DNA of 38,642 nucleotides from Hyphomicrobiales bacterium (lineage in GTDB: Bacteria; Pseudomonadota; Alphaproteobacteria; Rhizobiales; Xanthobacteraceae). Below, in pieces: positions 8,101-15,448 of the stretch. A program made the position numbers and the translations under genes. The DNA lies in assembly GCA_013911975.1 (NCBI GenBank), contig JACESF010000037.1, positions 1 through 38,642 of the forward strand. The letters run 5' to 3'. The notes beneath the pieces were generated by a model. It had not been told where the DNA came from. It saw only the letters and a list, made by a program, of their open reading frames with translations, and did not search any database. The stretch's first letter is position 1; every line of letters begins with the position of its first letter.

Positions 8101-9569
8101 GCGACCCGGAACCAGCCCATGAGGCCGGTGTCCATATGTTCGAGGATATGGCAGTGGAACACCCAGTTCCCGCTCGCCGCCTTGAAGGCGAACTGGACGC
8201 TCTCGTTGGGCTCCACGATCACCGTGTCCGCCAGATATTGCGGCATGCCCTTCTTCTTGGAGGAGGACAGGACCTTGAACACATGCCCGTGCAGATGCAT
8301 GGGGTGAACATGCTTGGTCACGTTGGTGCACGTCACCACATAGCTCGTGCCCGTGGACAATTGGGACAGCGGAGGCGGCAGGCGCAGCGCGTCGTCGGTG
8401 GCCCAGGAATCGCGGCTGATGGCCCAATGGGTCTTCGTGCCCACGCACAGGGAATCCACCAGCGCCTTGGACAGCGGGTCGTCCGCCGGGAGAGGCGGGC
8501 TCACGATGGTCGCGCCGGCGGAGACCTGCACCAGATACTCCAGCGGGGTCGGCTTCGACAGGTCCGGCATGGGCGCGGTGGAGGCCGGCAGCGGCTTGGG
8601 CTTGAAGGCGGTCTTCTTCAGGCCCTTGTCCACCGCCACCAGCGTGGTGAGCAGATAGGGCTCGCTGGAGCGATAGTCGTAGACCTTCACTTCCTGGCCC
8701 GGCCCCGGCATGCGCACCTGCACGTCCGCCCGCATGGCGGGCCCCATGCGCCAGATGCCGTCCGGCAGATGATCCAGCATCTGGGGCGGCAGCAGCGCCT
8801 GCCCGTCCACCGCGATGAGGGCGGCTTCCTCGTGGTCGGTGCCCAGATCGATGACGCGGGTGGCGTCCGCAACGATGGTGCGCACGCGCACGTCGCCATA
8901 GGCGGGCACTTCCACGCGCGGCGGGGTGACGCTGCCGTTGGTGGCGCGCACCGTGCCGAAGGTGCCCGCCGTGGCCGCGCCCTCGTCCGTGCTCATCTCG
9001 ATCCACTGGCCGTCATCGCCGAGGCGCCAGTCCTTCACGACGATGAAGCACTCGGCGTCGAACTTGACCTTGCGCTCCTCCGGGTCGTCCACGATCAGCA
9101 GCGCGAACAGCCCGCGCCCCACCTGGCCCGTCTCGTCGCAATGGGGATGGAAGAAATAGAAGCCGCCGTCCGGCAGGGGCACATTGTAGGAGAAGGTGCC
9201 GCCCGGCTTGACGACGTCCTGCGTCAACGGCGCCACGCCGTCCGACAGGTAGGGCACGCGGATGCCGTGCCAATGGACCGTGGTCGGGTCGGGCAGGTTG
9301 TTGGTGAAGTCCACCGCGAGCCGGGTGCCGCGATCGAACCGGAAGACCTTGAAAGGCTTCCCGTCATAGGCGCAGAACTTGCGCGTCGCCGGCTTGTCGG
9401 GCCCGAGCAGGTGAAAATCCATCTCGCCCGCCGAGAGCGCGATGCGCTTCACGGGCGCCGTGGGCGGCAGCGTGTCGATGGACGCGGGCACCTGCCCGAT
9501 GGCGGACGGCACCGCTGAAACCAGCCCCGCCGCCGCACTGCCCAGCAACAATCCGCGCCGTGAAATCAT
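8097..9569 (-). CDS. Tat-exported multicopper oxidase
   Basis: A 490-residue three-cupredoxin oxidase, predicted periplasmic. The Tat signal is ISRRGLLLGSAAAGL. All four copper-ligand clusters are visible: HWHG (about 99-102), HPHC (141-144), HPMHLHGH (422-429) and HCHILEHMDTGLM (472-484), the last giving the T1 Cys/His ligands and the T2/T3 His. The position next to imelysins and opposite an FTR1 permease suggests a ferroxidase that oxidises Fe(II) before permease transport, as in Fet3-Ftr1 and in bacterial FTR1 systems; laccase or copper-detoxification roles remain possible. The ATG at 9569, seven codons inside the longest frame, begins the Tat signal and follows GGTGG. Confidence 0.9.
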   Translation of the reverse strand: MISRRGLLLGSAAAGLVSAVPSAIGQVPASIDTLPPTAPVKRIALSAGEMDFHLLGPDKPATRKFCAYDGKPFKVFRFDRGTRLAVDFTNNLPDPTTVHWHGIRVPYLSDGVAPLTQDVVKPGGTFSYNVPLPDGGFYFFHPHCDETGQVGRGLFALLIVDDPEERKVKFDAECFIVVKDWRLGDDGQWIEMSTDEGAATAGTFGTVRATNGSVTPPRVEVPAYGDVRVRTIVADATRVIDLGTDHEEAALIAVDGQALLPPQMLDHLPDGIWRMGPAMRADVQVRMPGPGQEVKVYDYRSSEPYLLTTLVAVDKGLKKTAFKPKPLPASTAPMPDLSKPTPLEYLVQVSAGATIVSPPLPADDPLSKALVDSLCVGTKTHWAISRDSWATDDALRLPPPLSQLSTGTSYVVTCTNVTKHVHPMHLHGHVFKVLSSSKKKGMPQYLADTVIVEPNESVQFAFKAASGNWVFHCHILEHMDTGLMGWFRVA

Positions 9570-9661
9570 GTCACCACCCGCCGGGGGCATGCCGCCCCCT
9601 CCTCAATCCCCGGGCGGCGCCCCCTCGCACTGTCCGGGCCAGGGCCGAAGCCCGAAGGGAT

Positions 9662-9686
9662 CGGCGGGCGCGCGCGGCGCCCGCCG
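9662..9686 (-). terminator. Strong hairpin just after first imelysin gene (attenuator/processing site)
   Basis: Perfect 10-nt GC arms (9662-9671 and 9677-9686) with a 5-nt loop lie 5 nt beyond the imelysin stop on the minus strand. No U-tract follows. In a polycistronic message this could stabilise the imelysin transcript or reduce read-through into the multicopper oxidase gene. Confidence 0.5.
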
Positions 9687-9691
9687 GTCGC

Positions 9692-11038
9692 TCACTTCTT
9701 CTTCGCAGCGTCGGGGTTATCGAGGCTGTCGGAGCCCTCGACCTTGATCTGCAGCTTGAGCACCGCGACGCCGCGCTCGATGGCATGGGCCTGGGCGACC
9801 AGGGCATCGACGCCGTTCTGGATCATCTTGTTGCCCTTCTCGTTCCCCTCCGCGAGCATCATGTCGTAGAACATCTCGCCGCTGTCGGCGGTGTCCTTGA
9901 TGACCTTGAGGGCGGCGAGGGCAGCGGCCATCTTGCCGTCGATCTCGTCGGCGACCTTGGGGTCGGCGGCGCGCACGAGGTCGGCCACGGACGGGCCGCT
10001 CATGGTGGAGCCGTCGATCTTGGTGAAGCGGCCGTAATAGATGTCCTGGATGCCCACCTCGTCATAGAAGTGCGAGTTGTGGGTGTTGTCCGAGAAGCAG
10101 TCGTGCTCCTCCTCCGGGTCGTGCAGCAGCAGGCCGAGCTTCATGCGCTCGCCCGCCAACTCGCCGTAGGAGAGCGAGCCGATGCCGGTGAAGATGACGG
10201 CGAGGGCCGCCTTGTCCTTCTTCTTCAGCAGCGCCGCGCGGGCCTTGCCCTTGGGCGCCCAGTCGTCGGCCATCTCCTTCAGGTCGGCGACCAGGGTGGC
10301 GGTGGCGACCTTCAGATATTCCGCGCGCCGGTCGCAATTGCCGCCGGTGCAGGCCTTGGTGTCATAGTCGGTGTAGGGCCGCTCGCCCGCGCCGCGCTCG
10401 GTGCCGTGCAGGTCCTTGCCCCACAGCAGGAACTCGATGGCGTGCCAGCCGCTGGCCACGTTCGATTCCACGCCCGCCGCCGAATTGAGCTGGTGCAGGA
10501 GCTGGGGGGTGATCTTCGAGACGTCCACCGTCTTCTTGCCGATGCGGATCGTCTTGCTGGCGATCACGTTGGCCGAATAGAGCGGGTTCTCGTCGGAGGA
10601 CTGGGGGCGCGACTTGTCGAGATAGTCGATCAGCCCCTCGTCCAACGGCCAGGCATTCACGTTGCCTTCCCACTCGTCGACGATGGAATTGCCGAACCGG
10701 AAGCCCTCGGTGATCTGGTAGGGATCGCGCGCCTTCTTCCAGGCGTCCTTCGCCGCCTGCTGGGTCGCCGCGCTCGGGCTGGCGATGAAGGCGTTGATGG
10801 CCGTCTGCATCTCGACGGCGGCCTGATAGGAATTGGTGTACATGGCCTGCGCCAGATTGGCGTAATGCAGGACCACGTCGCGGGCCTTCGGGGCGGCGGC
10901 GGGCGTCGCGGCGGCAGGCTTGGCAGCGGCAGGCTTGGCCTCAGCCGCAGCGGCCGGGGCGGCGGGCGCCTGGGCGAAGGCCGTGCCGGAAAGGCCGACT
11001 GCAAAGGCAATGGCAGCGGCGGCAAGTGGCGCGCGCAT
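9692..11038 (-). CDS. Imelysin (peptidase M75) family iron-regulated periplasmic protein
   Basis: A 448-residue secreted protein: Sec signal LAAAAIAFAVGLSGTAFA, then an Ala/Pro/Lys-rich linker (repeats of KPAAA, about residues 35-60), then the helical imelysin domain. The canonical GxHxxE motif is present as GWHAIE in SGWHAIEFLLWG. The motif family (EfeO/IrpA/ICMP) takes part in periplasmic iron acquisition; peptidase activity is doubtful. Length and the DEWEGN and DLHGTERG stretches fit the long IrpA-like class. The start at 11038 is preceded by GGGGGAG, a strong Shine-Dalgarno. It is the first gene of the minus-strand cluster and diverges from the FTR1 gene; an Irr-like palindrome lies upstream. 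Confidence 0.92.
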   Translation of the reverse strand: MRAPLAAAAIAFAVGLSGTAFAQAPAAPAAAAEAKPAAAKPAAATPAAAPKARDVVLHYANLAQAMYTNSYQAAVEMQTAINAFIASPSAATQQAAKDAWKKARDPYQITEGFRFGNSIVDEWEGNVNAWPLDEGLIDYLDKSRPQSSDENPLYSANVIASKTIRIGKKTVDVSKITPQLLHQLNSAAGVESNVASGWHAIEFLLWGKDLHGTERGAGERPYTDYDTKACTGGNCDRRAEYLKVATATLVADLKEMADDWAPKGKARAALLKKKDKAALAVIFTGIGSLSYGELAGERMKLGLLLHDPEEEHDCFSDNTHNSHFYDEVGIQDIYYGRFTKIDGSTMSGPSVADLVRAADPKVADEIDGKMAAALAALKVIKDTADSGEMFYDMMLAEGNEKGNKMIQNGVDALVAQAHAIERGVAVLKLQIKVEGSDSLDNPDAAKKK

Positions 11039-11173
11039 GAAACTCTCCCCCTGATGAACGGACTTGCGCCCCTCAAGGGGCGTGCCGGGCGACGCGCTGG
11101 GCCGCGTCGGCCTGAATTGCGTCGGGGTCACCCTAAACGCTGCGATGCCGCTCGAACAAGATTACCAACCGAT

Positions 11174-11190
11174 TATGGAATTATTCTACC
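11174..11190. promoter_or_regulatory. Candidate Irr/ICE-type box upstream of imelysin
   Basis: TATGGAA-TTA-TTCTACC matches about 10 of 14 non-spacer positions of the rhizobial iron control element as I recall it (TTTAGAA-N3-TTCTAAA), with the GAA-N3-TTC core intact. It lies about 135 nt upstream of the imelysin ATG in an AT-rich stretch. The motif was identified by eye only. Confidence 0.45.
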
Positions 11191-11271
11191 TTTCTTCTAG
11201 CGAACAACGCTAAGGTCGGGACGCAGTCGCAAGAACGCGTGGGGGCCACCGGGCGCCCCGGCGGATGCCCT

Positions 11272-11289
11272 GCGGCATAATGATGCCGC
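11272..11289. repeat. Perfect inverted repeat GCGGCAT-N4-ATGCCGC
   Basis: Seven-nt perfect arms separated by AATG lie near the middle of the divergent iron region. It could be an operator or a small stem-loop; no known motif is recognised. Confidence 0.4.
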
Positions 11290-11384
11290 TTCCGCATCGG
11301 AATGCGTGTCAGCCTGCGGTTTCAGCCTGCCCTCCGTCGCTGAGCCGCCGCTGTGCCGGTTCGCTCCATCCCAGTGAACTCCTG

Positions 11385-11400
11385 ATTCTCGCATGAGAAT
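11385..11400. promoter_or_regulatory. Inverted repeat ATTCTC-GCAT-GAGAAT (Fur-like look)
   Basis: Perfect 6-nt arms with a 4-nt spacer, about 185 nt upstream of the FTR1 start and 5 nt before the second ICE-like box. GAGAAT/ATTCTC half-sites occur in Fur boxes, but here they are oriented outward around GCAT, so the assignment is weak. Confidence 0.35.
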
Positions 11401-11405
11401 TTCAG

Positions 11406-11422
11406 ATTTGAACAATTCCAAT
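11406..11422. promoter_or_regulatory. Candidate Irr/ICE-type box upstream of FTR1
   Basis: ATTTGAA-CAA-TTCCAAT is a palindrome with one mismatched pair and a 3-nt spacer. It matches about 10 of 14 positions of TTTAGAA-N3-TTCTAAA and keeps the GAA-N3-TTC core, like the box at 11174-11190. It lies about 165 nt upstream of the FTR1 start. Confidence 0.45.
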
Positions 11423-11585
11423 CCGCTTCCGTGGCGGTGACAGCCCTGTTTCGCCCGTGTACCAAAATATTGTCCAAGCATTGGGACTGTGCAGGCCGGT
11501 CCGGCAACCTGCAAGGTCTTGGACATGTGGTCGGCAGCGCCGGCCAGAGGGGGTGTGCCGGCCGCCCCCGGAGCGGGAGGGGCCC

Positions 11586-12428
11586 ATGCTCGCAGCCTTC
11601 ATCATCGTCTTCCGCGAAGTGCTGGAGGCCGGCCTGATCGTCGGCGTCATGCTCGCCGCCACCGAAGGCATCGCCGGGCGCGGCCGCGTCATCGCCCTGG
11701 GCATCGGCGGCGGTGTCATCGGCTCGGCCCTGATCGCGCTGTTCGCGGAGAAGATCGCCACCTTGTTCGACGGGTCGGGACAGGACGTGCTGAACGCCGC
11801 CATCCTCGCCGTGGCCGTGGTCATGCTGGTCTGGACCGTCGTGTGGATGGCCAGCCACGGCAAGGAAATGGTGATGGAGATGAAGACGGTGGGCCGCGAG
11901 GTGCGGGAGGGCAGCAAGCCCCTCGCGGCGGTCGGCATCGTCGTCGGCATGGCCGTGCTGCGCGAAGGCGTGGAAGTGGTGCTATTCATGTACGGCATCG
12001 CCATCGGCGGCGAATCCCCGCTCAACGTGGCCATCGGCTTCGCCCTGGGCGTGCTGGCAGGCGCAGCGGTGTCCTTCGCCCTCTATCGCGGCCTCGTGGC
12101 CATCCCCGTGAAGCTGCTGTTCAAGACCACCACCATCCTGATCACGCTGCTGGCGGCCGGCCTCGCGGCGCAGTCCATCGGCATCCTCCAGGACACCGGC
12201 TTCATCCAGTCCCTCTCGGATCCGCTCTGGGATTCCTCCTGGCTCCTGTCCGACGACGGCGCCGTGGGCCGCGTTCTGCGCACCATGGTGGGCTACCGCG
12301 CCCAGCCCACCGGCATGCAGGTGCTGGCCTATCTGGGCACGGTGGTGGTGATCGTGGTGCTCTCGCGCATCGTCAACGGGCAGATGCAGAAGGCCAAGAA
12401 GTCCGCCACCGCCGCCCGCCCCGCCTGA
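11586..12428 (+). CDS. FTR1-family high-affinity iron permease
   Basis: A 280-residue inner-membrane permease with about seven hydrophobic segments. Both iron-binding RExxE motifs of the FTR1/EfeU family are present: REVLE at residues 10-14 and REGVE at about 126-130. The ATG at 11586 puts the first motif in TM1 exactly as in the family; the frame is open upstream to 11457 without coding character. The typical bacterial partner is a periplasmic imelysin (EfeO) and, in other systems, a multicopper ferroxidase; both are encoded divergently here. Expected role: ferric iron import following oxidation. A strong rho-independent terminator follows. Confidence 0.94.
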   Translation: MLAAFIIVFREVLEAGLIVGVMLAATEGIAGRGRVIALGIGGGVIGSALIALFAEKIATLFDGSGQDVLNAAILAVAVVMLVWTVVWMASHGKEMVMEMKTVGREVREGSKPLAAVGIVVGMAVLREGVEVVLFMYGIAIGGESPLNVAIGFALGVLAGAAVSFALYRGLVAIPVKLLFKTTTILITLLAAGLAAQSIGILQDTGFIQSLSDPLWDSSWLLSDDGAVGRVLRTMVGYRAQPTGMQVLAYLGTVVVIVVLSRIVNGQMQKAKKSATAARPA

Positions 12429-12454
12429 GGGCCCGCTCCACCTGAGACAACGGG

Positions 12455-12480
12455 AAGGCCGGGCATCGCCCGGCCTTTTT
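12455..12480 (+). terminator. Rho-independent terminator after FTR1
   Basis: Arms AAGGCCGGGC (12455-12464) and its complement (12468-12477) with a 3-nt ATC loop are followed by a run of T to 12480. This is a canonical intrinsic terminator for the plus strand. On the minus strand it also has a run of T after the stem, so it may end the IclR transcript too. Confidence 0.9.
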
Positions 12481-12492
12481 CATGCCCCGCGC

Positions 12493-13251
12493 CTACCGCG
12501 CCACCCAGGTATCGCCTTGGGCGATTTCGTCGGAGATGGCACGGGCAGACGCGATGACGGCCTGCTGAAATTCCCTGGAGTGAGACCCCAGCGCGTCCTC
12601 GCCCAGGACGAGGCTGACCCCGGCGATCACCTGCTTGTTCACCACCACGGGCGCCGCGATGCCCACGCGCCCCTGCGCCACCTCCGAGGCGGTTTCCACC
12701 ACCCCGGCCTTTCGGATGGCCCGGACCTCCGCCTTGAACGCCTTCCAGTCGCCATGTCCGAGCCGCGCGCGGATGGTGTCCTCGTTGTCGAGATAGATGC
12801 GCTTCAGCGCCCGGTCCTCCAGATGGGCCAGAACCACCTTGGACGAGGCGCCGGCGAACAGGGGCATGGCTACCCCGCGCTCATAGGTGGTGATGGGATG
12901 AGGCCCCGTGCCGTGCTCCTGGTGCACGCACATGACCGTGTCGCGATAGCGCCGGCACAGGATAGCGGTGGCCCGCTGCGTGGTCCTCTCCAGAAGGTCG
13001 TGCATGATCCGCGAGGCGATGGGCAGCAGCGTGTCGCCCTGGCGCAGCAGCCGGTCATATTCGATGAAGGCCGGGCCGAGCACGTATCCCGCCCCGAGCA
13101 CGGGATCGAGAAACCCCGCGCGGCACAGCTCCTGCACGTCGCGATAGGCCGAACTCTGCGATACCCCGGTCTCCTGGGCGATCTCCTCCACGGTGAGGGG
13201 CCAGGGCCGGCTGCGGAACAATCCCAAAACCTCAAGAATCCTGCTGGCCAC
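12493..13251 (-). CDS. IclR-family transcriptional regulator
   Basis: A 252-residue regulator with an N-terminal winged helix-turn-helix (SRILEVLGLFRSRPWPLTVE... TGVSQSSAYRDVQELCRAGF, about residues 3-50) and a C-terminal IclR effector domain (ILCRRYRDTVMCVHQE, GASSKVVLAHL, VVNKQVIAGVSLVLG). It is transcribed divergently from the transporter/amidohydrolase operon, the classical arrangement for an IclR sensing the substrate of its neighbours. The start is GTG preceded by GGAGGCGAGG. A near-perfect 14+14-nt palindrome at 13287-13316 in the shared promoter region is the probable operator, implying autoregulation and control of the operon. Confidence 0.93.
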   Translation of the reverse strand: MASRILEVLGLFRSRPWPLTVEEIAQETGVSQSSAYRDVQELCRAGFLDPVLGAGYVLGPAFIEYDRLLRQGDTLLPIASRIMHDLLERTTQRATAILCRRYRDTVMCVHQEHGTGPHPITTYERGVAMPLFAGASSKVVLAHLEDRALKRIYLDNEDTIRARLGHGDWKAFKAEVRAIRKAGVVETASEVAQGRVGIAAPVVVNKQVIAGVSLVLGEDALGSHSREFQQAVIASARAISDEIAQGDTWVAR

Positions 13252-13286
13252 CCTCGCCTCCCCGAATCGGCGATATATTGTATCAA

Positions 13287-13316
13287 AATGTGGGAATTTT
13301 TCAAAATTCGCACATT
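13287..13316. promoter_or_regulatory. Probable IclR operator, 14+14 nt inverted repeat
   Basis: Arms AATGTGGGAATTTT (13287-13300) and AAAATTCGCACATT (13303-13316) are complementary at 13 of 14 positions, with a TC spacer. It lies between the divergent IclR and binding-protein genes, 36 nt upstream of the IclR start and about 90 nt upstream of the binding-protein start. Its position and symmetry suit an IclR dimer or tetramer. Confidence 0.75.
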
Positions 13317-13406
13317 GTGAGAATTATGCTTGAACACGGAGGAAAAATCGACCACGCTTTCGGTCATGGCGCGCGACAAGATGCGCCCCCTTTCCGGAGA
13401 ACCCTG

Positions 13407-14381
13407 ATGAAGCGTGTCCTGACACACCTTTGTGCGGCGGCCATCTCGCTCAGCCTTCCGCTTTCCGGCGCGTTCGCCCAGGCGCCGAAGACCGAAGTGA
13501 AGCTGGCGGTCCTGGCCCCGAGCGCCCTGCTCTGGACCCATGCCATCGCCCAGGAGAAGGGCTTCTACGAGAAGCAGAATCTCACCGTGCGCGAGCTGCG
13601 CGCCTCGGACAGCCCGGCGCTGCTCCAGGCGGTGGCGTCCGGCAGCGCGGACGCGGGCATCGCGCTGGGCGATCTCGCGGTGCGCGCCATCGACAAGGGC
13701 GCGCCGGTGGTGATCGCGGGCGCGGTGCTCCAGAAGACCATCCTGCGCCTCTACGGCGCCAAGGGCACCGGCACCATCAAGGACCTCGCGGGCAAGCCGC
13801 TCACCGCCGGCGCGGTGAAGGGCGGCACCGCCAACCTGCTGAAGTATCAGCTCAAGCTCGGTGGCGTGGACCCCGCGGGCGTGCAGATGGTGTCCATCGC
13901 CAATTCCCGCGACCGCATCATCGCCATGGGCAACGGCCAGGTGGCCGGCGCGCTCCTCATCGCCCCGTTCGACACGCTCGCGGCCCGGGAAGGCGCGGTC
14001 TATCTGGGCGTCTATCGCGAGCCCTACGTCCAGACCCCGCTGGTGCTGAACAAGACCTGGGCGAACGCCCCGGCGACCCGGCCCACCGCCATCGCGCTGA
14101 CCCAGGCGCTGAAGCAGGCCGCCGCCTTCATCGACGACCCGGCCAACAAGGACGCCGCCATCGACGTGCTCGCCGCCTACACCAAGACGCCGCGCGACGT
14201 GGTGGAGGATTCCTACGAGTTCATCGTGAAGGACCAGAAGGCCATCCCGGCCGACCTCTCGGTTCCGGCGGCGGGCCTTGAGAACCTGTTCAAGATCGAT
14301 GCCGAGGTGGGCGGCGAGCCGCAGACCCAGGCGTTCGACTTGAAGCGCTATTACGACCCGAGCTTCATCGCCGGGAAGTGA
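13407..14381 (+). CDS. ABC transporter substrate-binding protein (NMT1/SsuA-like)
   Basis: A 324-residue periplasmic binding protein with a Sec signal peptide (ISLSLPLSGAFA|QAP) and an NMT1/THI5-like two-lobe fold. Typical segments are the opening WTHAIAQEKGFYEKQ, the DSPALLQAVASGSADAGIA ligand-pocket stretch and LAGKPLTAG. It supplies substrate to the permease and ATPase encoded four genes later in the same operon (16852-18485). The ATG at 13407 starts a complete signal peptide and follows CCGGAGAA. Given the adjacent amidohydrolase, the ligand is probably the cyclic amide substrate or a related compound (inference). It is the first gene of the operon, directly downstream of the IclR operator. 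Confidence 0.92.
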   Translation: MKRVLTHLCAAAISLSLPLSGAFAQAPKTEVKLAVLAPSALLWTHAIAQEKGFYEKQNLTVRELRASDSPALLQAVASGSADAGIALGDLAVRAIDKGAPVVIAGAVLQKTILRLYGAKGTGTIKDLAGKPLTAGAVKGGTANLLKYQLKLGGVDPAGVQMVSIANSRDRIIAMGNGQVAGALLIAPFDTLAAREGAVYLGVYREPYVQTPLVLNKTWANAPATRPTAIALTQALKQAAAFIDDPANKDAAIDVLAAYTKTPRDVVEDSYEFIVKDQKAIPADLSVPAAGLENLFKIDAEVGGEPQTQAFDLKRYYDPSFIAGK

Positions 14382-14401
14382 GTGGCGGCGAGAGAACGGC
14401 C

Positions 14402-15430
14402 ATGGCCCATTTCCGCGACATGAGGACCCCGGTGACGCTGCTCACCGGCTTCCTCGGCTCGGGCAAGACAACCTTGCTCAACGGCTGGCTGAAGGACCCG
14501 GCGCTCTCGGACGCCGCAGTCATCGTCAACGAGTTCGGCGAGATCGGCATCGACCATGCCCTCATCGCCGCCAGCACGGACAACACCATCGAGCTGTCCA
14601 CGGGCTGCCTGTGCTGCACCGTGAAGGGCGATCTGGTGGAGACCTTGCGGGATCTCACCGAGAAGCGCGCGCGGGGCGAGGTGAAGCCCTTCGCCCGCGT
14701 GATCATCGAAACCACGGGCCTTGCGGACCCCGGCCCGGTGATCCAGGCGCTCATCACCTTCCCGGTCGCCCGCACCTATCGGCTCGGGCGGGTGGTGACG
14801 GCGGTGGACGCGGTGCAGGGCATGCGCACCCTCGACAACCACGCGGAGGCCCGCAAGCAGGTGGGCGTCGCAGACGAGGTGGTGCTCACCAAGGAAGACC
14901 TGGCGGGGCCCGACCGGGCGCCGCTGGAAGCGCGCATCGCGGGCCTCGCGCCCGGCGCGCGGCTGCACGCCTCCTCGCTCGCCGCCCCCGCCCAGCCCGA
15001 CCTTTTGGACGGGATCGATCCCTCCGATCCCAATACCCGCCCCAGCGAAGTGCGGGCGTGGCTGCGGGCGGAGGCGTTCGAGGCGGACGAGCCGGTGGGC
15101 CACCGGGAGGACATCGGCTCCTTCCGCCTCGCCTTCGACGAACCCCTTCATTGGGAGCACGTCTCGGCCTGGCTCGACGCGCTTGTCATCGCCCATGGCG
15201 AGGACCTGCTGCGCGTGAAGGGCATCCTCTCCATCGCCGGGCGCCCGAAGCCCGTGGTGGTGCAGGCCGTCCAGCGGCTGTTCTCGCCCCCGACGGAGCT
15301 TTCGGCATGGCCCGAGGGCTTCGCGGGCTCGCAGATCGTCTTCATCACCCGCGGCCTCTCGCGGGACTATGTCACCGAGGTGCTGGACGTGATCCGCTCG
15401 CGCCCGGTCCCGCTCGACCTGGCCTCCTGA
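14402..15430 (+). CDS. COG0523 (CobW/ZNG1-like) G3E GTPase metallochaperone
   Basis: A 342-residue G3E-family GTPase. It has Walker A GFLGSGKTT (about residues 17-25), the switch region NEFGEIGIDH, the metal-binding GCLCC (CxCC motif, about 65-69), Walker B/G3 IETTGLADP, a TKED guanine-recognition variant and the CobW C-terminal domain. No His-rich metal loop is present. The family loads Zn, Co or Fe into client enzymes in the cytoplasm. The next gene encodes a binuclear-metal amidohydrolase, the obvious client. The ATG at 14402 has GAGAG upstream; a GTG at 14378 overlapping the previous stop (GTGA) is an alternative start adding 8 residues. Confidence 0.88.
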   Translation: MAHFRDMRTPVTLLTGFLGSGKTTLLNGWLKDPALSDAAVIVNEFGEIGIDHALIAASTDNTIELSTGCLCCTVKGDLVETLRDLTEKRARGEVKPFARVIIETTGLADPGPVIQALITFPVARTYRLGRVVTAVDAVQGMRTLDNHAEARKQVGVADEVVLTKEDLAGPDRAPLEARIAGLAPGARLHASSLAAPAQPDLLDGIDPSDPNTRPSEVRAWLRAEAFEADEPVGHREDIGSFRLAFDEPLHWEHVSAWLDALVIAHGEDLLRVKGILSIAGRPKPVVVQAVQRLFSPPTELSAWPEGFAGSQIVFITRGLSRDYVTEVLDVIRSRPVPLDLAS

Positions 15431-15448
15431 AGGCCGAAGGAGTTCAAC

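Larger units (their letters stand above)
11039..11585. promoter_or_regulatory. 547-nt divergent control region of the iron locus
   Basis: No convincing gene is present. The region separates the imelysin and FTR1 starts and is AT-rich at 11150-11215 and 11385-11480. It contains two GAA-N3-TTC palindromes (11174-11190, 11406-11422), a perfect 6+6 inverted repeat ATTCTC-GCAT-GAGAAT (11385-11400) and a perfect 7+7 inverted repeat GCGGCAT-AATG-ATGCCGC (11272-11289). These placements fit two divergent iron-responsive promoters. Confidence 0.6.
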
